A stretch of 38,396 bases of DNA, from assembly GCA_934089275.1 (NCBI GenBank), contig CAKOJJ010000015.1, positions 1 through 38,396 of the forward strand. Direction: 5' to 3'. This document shows, one piece after another, positions 32,770-38,396 of the stretch; position 1 is the first letter of the stretch, and each line of letters starts with the position of its first letter. The notes below the pieces were generated by a model. The model was not told the origin of the DNA, ran no database searches, and saw only the letters and a list, made by a program, of their open reading frames with translations. Source of the DNA: an uncultured Bacilli bacterium (lineage in GTDB: Bacteria; Bacillota_I; Bacilli_A; RF39; UBA660). The translations under genes and the position numbers were made by a program.

Positions 32770-32849
32770 CTCTACTGTACAAAATTATTATACTACATAT
32801 TTGTTGTATTTTATATACAACATTTTTATTGTGTGTAAAGTTTACTTTT
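32770..32849. repeat. 80-bp direct repeat, copy 2 (upstream element)
   Basis: Matches 256-335 with one difference in the loop of the TGTTGTAT/ATACAACA inverted repeat. Here it lies upstream of an intact poly-G promoter and gene. See the first copy for structure. Confidence 0.85.
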
Positions 32850-32889
32850 TTATATCATTTAGAATATGTTTTAAAAATGATATATTTGT

Positions 32890-32936
32890 TAGCAACAATT
32901 AAAAATCTGCGTATTGCAGATTTCTAATTGTTGCTA
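32890..32936 (-). terminator. 21-bp hairpin after ftsW
   Basis: The arms (32890-32910 and 32916-32936) match except for one pair, around the loop GTATT. In minus-strand RNA the odd pair is G-U, so the stem is complete; in plus-strand RNA it is A-C. It starts 10 bases after the ftsW stop. There is no clear T run, so it may act as a 3'-end stabiliser or REP-like element as well as a terminator. Confidence 0.6.
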
Positions 32937-32946
32937 TATGTTTTGC

Positions 32947-34026
32947 TTATTTATTTTTTGATATATTTAAAATAATTCCCATCATTATTAAACAAGTAAG
33001 TAAACTTGAACCACCATAGCTTAAAAATGGTAAGGTTACACCTGTTACTGGAATTAAACCAACAACTACAAGTAAATTTAAAAGAGTTTGGAGAATTAGT
33101 TCTAGAATTAATCCAAATGCTAAATATTTTCCAAATAAATCTTTTGTTTCTAAAGATATTTTAACAACATTATAAAATAAAGTAATATAACAAGCTGCTA
33201 TTATTAATATACCTACAAAACCTAATTCTTCAGATATAATTGCAAAAATGAAATCTGTTTGAGGTTCTGGTAAATAAAAATGCTTTTGAATGGAATTACC
33301 AAGTCCTAAACCAAATAAACCACCTGGACCAATTGCATATAAACTTTGAATTATTTGAAAGCCACTTCCTAAAGGATCACTCCAAGGATTAAGATATGCA
33401 AGTATTCTAGCAACACGATAAGGTGCTGCAATAATTAACATTACTACTCCAAATACTCCTAAAAACCCAAGTTTTACAAAAAAAGATATTTTTATTTTAG
33501 ATGTAAATATTAAAGCTATCAAAGATAAAACTAAAATTGCACCACTTCCAAAATCTGGTTCTAATAAAATTAAAAGAAAACATAAAATCACTAATAATAA
33601 TATGGGAATTGAATATTCTTTTATGTTATCCATATAATTATCAAATTTTGATAAATACTTTGATACAAATATAATCATTGCTAATTTAGCAATTTCACTT
33701 GGTTGAATTCCAAAAGGTCCAATTCCAAACCAGCTTCGACTACCATTTCTTACTATTCCTATTCCTGGTATTAAAACTAAAATTAATAGAATAAAAGAAC
33801 CTATTAATATCTTATTGGCATGTTTTTTATATAACTTATAATTAGTCTTACTACAAACATACATCAAAACAAAACCAACTATGGCAAATATTAATTGATG
33901 AACCATATATTTACTTGGATTATTAAATTTATAAGCTGCCCATACACTTGAAGATGATGCAACCATAATTACTCCAAAAAGCGTTAAAAAAATTGTTACA
34001 ATTGTTATTATTAAATTTCTTCTCAT
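32947..34026 (-). CDS. ftsW: FtsW/RodA/SpoVE-family peptidoglycan glycosyltransferase
   Basis: A SEDS-family integral membrane glycosyltransferase that polymerises lipid II at the septum or side wall. The 359 residues form about ten membrane helices. Family marks are GIGPFGIQPSEIAKLAMI with the preceding NGSRSWFG, LLEPDFGSGAI (which contains the essential Asp), SLYAIGPGGLFGLGLG, LPEPQTDFIFAIISEELGF and LPFLSYGGSSL. The length and the FLSYGGSSL end favour FtsW over RodA, but the two are hard to part by sequence alone. The ATG has no ribosome-binding sequence; a terminator lies immediately upstream after mraY, so a separate promoter or a leaderless message is likely. It is not joined to murG or ftsZ in this window. 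Confidence 0.9.
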   Translation of the reverse strand: MRRNLIITIVTIFLTLFGVIMVASSSSVWAAYKFNNPSKYMVHQLIFAIVGFVLMYVCSKTNYKLYKKHANKILIGSFILLILVLIPGIGIVRNGSRSWFGIGPFGIQPSEIAKLAMIIFVSKYLSKFDNYMDNIKEYSIPILLLVILCFLLILLEPDFGSGAILVLSLIALIFTSKIKISFFVKLGFLGVFGVVMLIIAAPYRVARILAYLNPWSDPLGSGFQIIQSLYAIGPGGLFGLGLGNSIQKHFYLPEPQTDFIFAIISEELGFVGILIIAACYITLFYNVVKISLETKDLFGKYLAFGLILELILQTLLNLLVVVGLIPVTGVTLPFLSYGGSSLLTCLIMMGIILNISKNK

Positions 34027-34043
34027 ACTACATTTTATGAAAT

Positions 34044-34071
34044 AAAAAAAGGAGTATTACAACCATACTCC
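34044..34071 (-). terminator. Terminator overlapping the end of mraY
   Basis: GGAGTAT (34071-34065 on the minus strand) pairs with ATACTCC (34057-34051) around a 7-base loop and is followed by seven T. The hairpin is encoded by the last codons (Gly-Val-Trp-Leu) and the stop of mraY, so it would partly uncouple ftsW from mraY. Confidence 0.8.
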
Positions 34072-35049
34072 ATATATTACTCCAAACATAGCAAGTAAGA
34101 ATCCTGCTACCCAGAATACTTTAACAATATCTGTTTCACTCCATCCTAACTCTTCAAAATGATGATGAAGAGGTGCTTTTAAGAATACTTTTCTATTAAA
34201 CTTTCTTATTGCAATTATTTGAATAAAGCTTGATAAAGTTTCGATTACGAATACTCCACCAATAATAACAAGCGAAAATTCATGATGCGTTAGAATAGCA
34301 ATACTAGCTAATGCTCCACCTAAGGCAAGAGATCCCGTATCTCCCATAAATACTCTAGCAGGATGTGTATTAAATAGTAAAAATCCTAAAATAGATCCAA
34401 CTAAAACAAATGAGAAAATCGCCATTGTGTCATATCCAGGAATCCAATTACTACCCCAAGATATAACTCCATATGCTAAGAATGCCATTACAGAAAGTCC
34501 GCCACATAAACCATCAAGTCCATCTGTTATGTTTACAGCATTTGTTGTTCCAACTAATACGAATAGTATAAATATACCATAAACAAAACCTAGTTCCCAT
34601 TTTATACCAAGTAATGTTACTTCTAATGATGTTGAACCACCATTATATTTATAAATTGAATAAAAAACTACTGCTATAAATATTTGACATATAAGTTTTG
34701 TTAAAGTAGATAACCCTTTATTGTTATGATATTTTATCTTTAAAAAATCATCAATAAATCCTAATGCTGCATATGCAAGGAAAACAAACATAACAATTAT
34801 AATATTTGTTGATAAAGTTATACTTCCTTTAAGATATAAAATAAGCATCGTTATTATTGGAGGAATAATAAATATTAATCCACCAAGTGTTGGAGTACCA
34901 TTCTTTAATTGATGTCTTTTATTAATTAAATTGCTTACTGTTTGACCAGCTTTTAGTTTTTTTAAAACTGGAATAATTAATAATCCTACAATTATTGCTA
35001 GAACAAACCCAAGAGTTAGTCCTAATATAGATTTTGCTAAAATTAGCAT
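34057..35049 (-). CDS. mraY: Phospho-N-acetylmuramoyl-pentapeptide transferase (MraY)
   Basis: Membrane enzyme that links UDP-MurNAc-pentapeptide to undecaprenyl phosphate to make lipid I, the first membrane step of peptidoglycan synthesis. The 330 residues have about ten membrane helices. Conserved blocks: KRHQLKNGTPTLGGLIF near the start, GFIDDFLKI with the catalytic Asp pair, NAVNITDGLDGLCGG, FMGDTGSLALGGA and the cytoplasmic KAPLHHHFEELGWSE with the triple His. GGTGGTGAG lies before the ATG. It confirms that the organism makes a wall, unlike true mycoplasmas. mraY is followed by ftsW across a terminator. Confidence 0.96.
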   Translation of the reverse strand: MLILAKSILGLTLGFVLAIIVGLLIIPVLKKLKAGQTVSNLINKRHQLKNGTPTLGGLIFIIPPIITMLILYLKGSITLSTNIIIVMFVFLAYAALGFIDDFLKIKYHNNKGLSTLTKLICQIFIAVVFYSIYKYNGGSTSLEVTLLGIKWELGFVYGIFILFVLVGTTNAVNITDGLDGLCGGLSVMAFLAYGVISWGSNWIPGYDTMAIFSFVLVGSILGFLLFNTHPARVFMGDTGSLALGGALASIAILTHHEFSLVIIGGVFVIETLSSFIQIIAIRKFNRKVFLKAPLHHHFEELGWSETDIVKVFWVAGFLLAMFGVIYGVWL

Positions 35050-35148
35050 AAACTCACCACCATTTATATTATTATATAATAATTATGAAAAAAAAACTAA
35101 AAATATACACCTTATTTACATATATTATACCTATTATAATTATATATA

Positions 35149-35187
35149 AAAAAAAGAAAATATTAACTATATATTCTCTTTTTTTAA
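35149..35187 (-). terminator. AT-rich terminator after the lipoprotein gene
   Basis: On the minus strand A/T-rich arms AAAAAAAGAGAATAT and AATATTTTCTTTTTT form an imperfect hairpin ending in a long T run, overlapping the stop at 35167. Confidence 0.55.
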
Positions 35188-36039
35188 ACTTTTTATACCT
35201 TTAGCATCGTTGATTTTTCTAACTATTTCGTCTATATCACTTATATTTGGAATATATCTTACTTTCTTTCCAGTTTCATTATCACAATATTCAAACACAA
35301 CATTTTTCAATCCTGCAAGTGTTGTTGCTTCTTCAATAGAACCTGTTAAACTAACTTTTACATTATTACAATCAAATGATGTTTTGTTAGTTACAGAAAC
35401 TCCATTTAATATTAATTCACTTTCTTTTACACCCGTGAAATTAATGTTTCCAAGTTCAACAATATTTGAATTACCACTTAAAATAGTAACTTTTGCTTCA
35501 CCTTTAATATTTAAATTTAATTTATTTGTAGCTAATGATGTTTCGTCTAAAAGAATATAAAGACTGTTAACATTAAGCATTGAATTATTAATATAATTAA
35601 TAATGTCATCATTACCAAATAAACCTAAATGGGAAATACCATCTAAATTTAATTTTTTTAAATCTAAACTAGTCGATAATTCTTTAGAAAAGCAGCATAA
35701 ATGATTAACTGATGAATAACTTAATAAATCATTAAACAATGTATAAAAGTTTTCAGGAAGTTCACTAAAGTCATAATCTTCTAATGAACTAACTTCAATA
35801 CTATTAAGTTTTTCACTATATTCACAAGAAACTCCATAATTTTTAAGTTCACCTATTAAGTAATTAATGTTACTTCTAGTAAATATCTCATCTATTTTAT
35901 CAGTACTTCCTGATAGAAAAAGATCTTCTACTTTTGTTTCTTTTTTATTTTCGTTTACACATGAAGTAAGACAAACTCCTCCTCCAGATAAAGCTATTGT
36001 TAAAATAGCACTCATTAATTTTATATTTGATTTTTTCAT
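35167..36039 (-). CDS. Lipoprotein of unknown function
   Basis: The ATG at 36039 (290 residues) is chosen because AAAGGAAA precedes it; the upstream start at 36069 lies inside a terminator hairpin. A signal peptide ends in a lipobox (LTSC), so the mature protein should be lipid-anchored outside. The C-terminal half has repeated short strands (LNLNIKGEAKVTIL, IVELGNINFTGV, LILNGVSV, VKVSLTGSI) suggestive of a beta-solenoid. No known domain. It lies just after the sortase pair; a terminator at 36069-36090 separates them but may be an attenuator, and a -10-like TATTTT lies in the gap. Confidence 0.7.
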   Translation of the reverse strand: MKKSNIKLMSAILTIALSGGGVCLTSCVNENKKETKVEDLFLSGSTDKIDEIFTRSNINYLIGELKNYGVSCEYSEKLNSIEVSSLEDYDFSELPENFYTLFNDLLSYSSVNHLCCFSKELSTSLDLKKLNLDGISHLGLFGNDDIINYINNSMLNVNSLYILLDETSLATNKLNLNIKGEAKVTILSGNSNIVELGNINFTGVKESELILNGVSVTNKTSFDCNNVKVSLTGSIEEATTLAGLKNVVFEYCDNETGKKVRYIPNISDIDEIVRKINDAKGIKSLKKENI

Positions 36040-36068
36040 ATTGATTTCCTTTCGATAAGCAAAATACA

Positions 36069-36090
36069 AGGATTAATTTTCATTAATCCT
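36069..36090 (-). terminator. Terminator/attenuator between IPKTG and lipoprotein genes
   Basis: AGGATTAAT and ATTAATCCT perfect arms around GAAA on the minus strand, followed by TGTATTTT. Confidence 0.65.
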
Positions 36091-36110
36091 GTACCCTTTA
36101 TTTTTTTATT

Positions 36111-36746
36111 CTATTTGTGTTTTTTTGACATCTTAACGTCGTCATCGTAATTCGCGGGATCTGAATAAGCAATATCTTCACATGAAGGATCTATATCAAG
36201 ATCTTCTTCATTTTCATCTTCAGTTCCATATACTATATCAATAGCATTTTCATCATTTAGATATCCTAAGCTTTTAATGATTAAAGCCGCAATTGCTGAA
36301 GCTGCAAGACCAGAAGCAATAGCAAATATTATCTTTTTACCTTCTCCAGTTTTTGGAATTGGAGCTGGTTCTGGTGTTGGTGTATCAGGTGTTGGAGTAT
36401 CAGGTACATCTGGTGTTGGAGGTGGAGTTACTAACCCTTTTCTTTCTGCTTCTGTCTTAACAGAATCAGGAATTTCTAATCCAGCATCTGGTTCTGAACT
36501 TGGATCCCAGTTTGTATCATCAAGTGTTACTTGTTTAGTTGGCGCTGGTGTTGGTGCTGGTGTTGGTGTAACTAAAGAATTATCAGGTTGAAAATCATTT
36601 ATATCTTCTTCATGATGATCATCTTGATTATTTTCCCATAATACTTCTTCTTCAGCATGTAAAACTACAGGTGAAGAACAAACAATCGAAGTTGCTAATC
36701 CAAATGTTGCTCCAAATAATTTTAATTTTTTAATAACTTTATTCAT
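36111..36746 (-). CDS. Pro/Thr-rich surface protein with IPKTG motif, probable sortase substrate
   Basis: A 211-residue protein with signal peptide 1-31 (cut near HAE) and an acidic start (NNQDDHHEEDIND). A Pro/Thr/Asp-rich stalk follows (VTPTPAPTPAPT, then PPPTPDVPDTPTPDTPTPEP), then IPKTG near residue 131 (an LPXTG-like motif) and a membrane helix (about 138-158). Unlike normal sortase substrates the helix is followed by about 50 acidic residues before a short basic end (KMSKKHK). That tail would be cytoplasmic. The next gene upstream is a class B sortase, 22 bases away, which supports a substrate role. AAAGGGAG precedes the ATG. Whether sortase cuts IPKTG here is inference. Confidence 0.7.
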   Translation of the reverse strand: MNKVIKKLKLFGATFGLATSIVCSSPVVLHAEEEVLWENNQDDHHEEDINDFQPDNSLVTPTPAPTPAPTKQVTLDDTNWDPSSEPDAGLEIPDSVKTEAERKGLVTPPPTPDVPDTPTPDTPTPEPAPIPKTGEGKKIIFAIASGLAASAIAALIIKSLGYLNDENAIDIVYGTEDENEEDLDIDPSCEDIAYSDPANYDDDVKMSKKHK

Positions 36747-36768
36747 TTTTATCTCTCCCTTTAAATTA

Positions 36769-37686
36769 TTATTCCAATGTTTTTTTCATTGTTTCTTCTA
36801 TTTGATATATACTTGTATATTGCTTTTCTAGTTTAAGATAAACAATACATCTAGCATTCTTTCTTTCATAAGTACAAGTTACTAATGCAAGTAATTTGTC
36901 ATCTGTACTTACTTTTGTATCCGTTTGAATTAGTGATGATGCTAATACATTATCTAGATATGCTTGATAATCTTCTTTAGAATCAAACTTATTTTTAAAT
37001 ATGTTTTCATCACTTGCACCATCTACGATTACACAAGCAACCACACTTGCTTTATAAGCATATCCATCTGGAGTATAAATTATACCATACTCATGATCTC
37101 TATAAAAGTCTTCACTTTTATAATTACATATTTCAGTAAGCATTCTTCCATTTTTCATATGGTGTCCATAAACAAATGTTATGTCATCAGGTACTTCACT
37201 AGATAACGCTTGATTTCGACAATCTATAAATAACGTTCCTGATTTACTCTCATTATTTTCAATATCATGATGTAAATAGTATTCATTATCAGTAGATTTA
37301 ACTATTGGAAGATCAATTTTCGTTCCATCAATTATAATCCATGCATCTGAATCAGGATTTATTTGTTTTAATTCATCAAAATCAATTTTATCAAATTCAT
37401 ATCCTTGATCCAATAATTCTGAGTTAATTGGCATCTTTTCTTCTGGTTCTTCAACTGGCTCTTCTTCTACAACATCGCTTGGTTGTTCTTCTTCATCAAT
37501 TATATCATCGATTATAATTGGAGATTTAGGAATCCAAACTTCTTTTTTTACATCCTCAATTACCTTATCATCTTGAATATCACTTGCAAAATCTTTTAGT
37601 ACATAACCACCAGCTAAAGCAATAGTTAGAATGTAAGGTGTAATAGAAAGACCAAACTTGAATCGCCTTTTAGTACGATCTTCCAT
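36769..37686 (-). CDS. srtB: Class B sortase
   Basis: A membrane-anchored cysteine transpeptidase that joins surface proteins to the wall at a sorting motif. The 305 residues have a cytoplasmic start, one membrane helix (about 12-31), an acidic stalk (40-95) and the sortase barrel. Catalytic residues: His175 in VYGHHMKNG, Cys271 in LVTCTYE and Arg279 in KNARCIVY. DSDAWIIIDGTKIDLPIV and YYLHHDIENN are typical class B. An extra helix closes the C-terminus (KQYTSIYQIEETMKKTLE). AGAGGGGG precedes the ATG. Its natural partner is probably the IPKTG protein directly downstream. A promoter lies at 37749-37777 and a 5'-end hairpin at 37714-37739. Confidence 0.92.
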   Translation of the reverse strand: MEDRTKRRFKFGLSITPYILTIALAGGYVLKDFASDIQDDKVIEDVKKEVWIPKSPIIIDDIIDEEEQPSDVVEEEPVEEPEEKMPINSELLDQGYEFDKIDFDELKQINPDSDAWIIIDGTKIDLPIVKSTDNEYYLHHDIENNESKSGTLFIDCRNQALSSEVPDDITFVYGHHMKNGRMLTEICNYKSEDFYRDHEYGIIYTPDGYAYKASVVACVIVDGASDENIFKNKFDSKEDYQAYLDNVLASSLIQTDTKVSTDDKLLALVTCTYERKNARCIVYLKLEKQYTSIYQIEETMKKTLE

Positions 37687-37713
37687 TTTATTTCCCCCTC
37701 TTTTTTATTCATT

Positions 37714-37739
37714 AAAGTTTTTACCTCTTTAAAAACTTT
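37714..37739 (-). promoter_or_regulatory. 5'-end hairpin of the sortase transcript
   Basis: Perfect 10-base inverted repeat AAAGTTTTTA/TAAAAACTTT with a 6-base loop that on the minus strand reads AAGAGG, a ribosome-site-like sequence. It begins within a few bases of the predicted transcription start (about 37742). It could stabilise the 5' end or control translation. Confidence 0.55.
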
Positions 37740-37748
37740 ACGCGCTAT

Positions 37749-37777
37749 ATAATAGCAAATTATCACTAAATAGTCAA
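37749..37777 (-). promoter_or_regulatory. Promoter of the sortase locus
   Basis: TTGACT (37777-37772), 17-base spacer, TATTAT (37754-37749). A palindrome GCTATATAATAGC overlaps the -10 and could be an operator. Confidence 0.75.
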
Positions 37778-37778
37778 A

Positions 37779-38246
37779 TTATATAGATGTTTTAATGTTT
37801 ATATTGTAACTACATGTAACTTCTTTAGTCGGATAAATATTTTTACTATAGTTAGATATCACATAAATATAAACTGTTTCATTTTTTTCTAGCTTAATAT
37901 TTTCACTTTTACTGTTTTTATCTTTAGAAAATAAAGTTTTAATTTGAAGATTGTTTTTAACTAATTCTTCATCATCTTCCTTATTTTCTCCATATCCAGT
38001 ACATTTAATACTTATACTTGATTGATTCAAATAAATTGGATAACTATATTCATTTTTATATGTTATAGTTTCTTCTTTATTTGTTGAAGAATTATTAAGT
38101 ATTTGATCAGGTAAATTATAAGCTATATTTGTTTCTTCATTGTTGTTAACATCACGACTGTAAGATTTTCCATCAATATATTTATTTGTGAATAACATTA
38201 CTATAAGCAGCGATAGAATAACCCCTATACTTCTACCAACTTTCAT
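37779..38246 (-). CDS. Small secreted beta-rich protein
   Basis: Not recognised. A 155-residue protein with an N-terminal hydrophobic segment (6-23) that may be a signal peptide or anchor. The outside part is rich in Asn/Ser/Thr/Lys and patterned as strands (YPIYLNQSSISIKCTGYG, ETVYIYVISNY, EVTCSYNINI), with two Cys that could form a disulfide. It sits in its own transcript upstream of the sortase gene, with a promoter at 38275-38303, a 28-base gap to that promoter's -10 and no LPXTG-like motif. Role unknown; proximity suggests a cell-surface function. Confidence 0.55.
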   Translation of the reverse strand: MKVGRSIGVILSLLIVMLFTNKYIDGKSYSRDVNNNEETNIAYNLPDQILNNSSTNKEETITYKNEYSYPIYLNQSSISIKCTGYGENKEDDEELVKNNLQIKTLFSKDKNSKSENIKLEKNETVYIYVISNYSKNIYPTKEVTCSYNINIKTSI

Positions 38247-38274
38247 AATCCAAATCCCCCTTGAATTGCCGTAT

Positions 38275-38303
38275 ATACTAACACTTTAATTGCTTTTTGT
38301 CAA
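38275..38303 (-). promoter_or_regulatory. Promoter of the small secreted protein
   Basis: Perfect -35 TTGACA (38303-38298), 17-base spacer, TAGTAT (38280-38275). AAGGGGGAT acts as the ribosome site. Upstream (38304-38396) an imperfect GGTTTTTGCC/GGGCAAAACTACC inverted repeat is seen; nothing else. Confidence 0.7.
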
Positions 38304-38396
38304 ATTTTGAGCATAAAAAGATAGTGTTTCCAAAGTGTGGAGATTTTGGTAGTTTTGCCCTTAAGATCAATAAAAAAGGCAAAAACCTAAAAAATG

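Noticed and set aside
36277..36591. Gly/Val-rich plus-strand frame
   Set aside because: Antisense of the Pro/Thr-rich stalk of the IPKTG protein.
36769..37686. Sortase as class A
   Set aside because: Length, N-terminal anchor layout, the extra helix pattern and the DSDAWIIIDGT block fit class B better.
1..38396. Mycoplasma-type code (TGA as Trp)
   Set aside because: TGA ends the HELTH gene between polA and mutM, Trp residues are encoded by TGG, and full-length proteins are obtained with the standard code.

Overview
The window is AT-rich DNA with the standard genetic code (TGA is used as a stop, TGG encodes Trp). The gene content points to a low-GC, cell-walled member of the Bacilli/Firmicutes: whiA, polA-mutM, mraY-ftsW, a class B sortase, a lipoprotein and clear AGGAGG-type ribosome sites. 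The many secreted beta-sandwich proteins, DUF6273-type proteins and dockerin resemble uncultured gut lineages near Erysipelotrichia or RF39. That placement is inference. Nearly every gene lies on the minus strand; the exceptions are an IS3 transposase remnant at the left edge and one zinc-ribbon membrane protein at 26976.

Layout, left to right. 1-948: the end of an IS3-type transposase, a relic of a poly-G promoter, a predicted small RNA with its own promoter and terminator, and a structured gene-free stretch. 949-5982: mutM, a HELTH metallopeptidase-like gene, polA and a dead deacetylase-like protein. 6039-8316: a surface protein with two glycine-rich domains behind a poly-G promoter. 8501-11742: whiA, a membrane-anchored protein and an orphan PAS-REC-degenerate HD-GYP regulator. 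11786-17503: a large membrane protein, four small genes (one transglutaminase-like, one DUF1835-like), tRNA-Arg(CCU) and an HD hydrolase. 17634-26850: a four-gene, translationally coupled operon encoding a giant dockerin-bearing Ig-like protein and two membrane-anchored cohesin-like proteins. 26976-29744: a zinc-ribbon protein and a MacB-type ABC transporter. 29835-32850: two paralogous surface proteins behind poly-G promoters. 32947-35049: ftsW and mraY. 35167-38303: a sortase locus with a lipoprotein, an IPKTG protein, a class B sortase and a secreted protein.

The most unusual content is the surface-variation theme. Three paralogous secreted proteins share an N-terminal anchor/beta module but have different C-termini. 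Each is preceded by a promoter-like element in which a run of exactly eight G sits between a TTGAAA -35 and a TATTATAAAAT -10, so slipped-strand mispairing could change the spacer and switch transcription. A fourth, decayed copy with six G lies beside the IS3 remnant; it shares an 80-bp upstream element, at identical spacing, with one intact copy. The last ~120-135 coding bases of two of the paralogs jump to about 50% GC in an AT-rich setting and are rich in NNT/NNC codons, in the lectin-like C-terminal region. This is compatible with diversity-generating retroelement variable regions, although no reverse transcriptase or template repeat is in the window.

The second theme is a candidate cohesin-dockerin surface assembly: the giant protein ends in a dockerin with one intact and one degenerate calcium loop, and the next two genes encode cohesin-like domains on membrane anchors. 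A sortase with a nearby IPKTG protein adds a possible second surface-attachment route.
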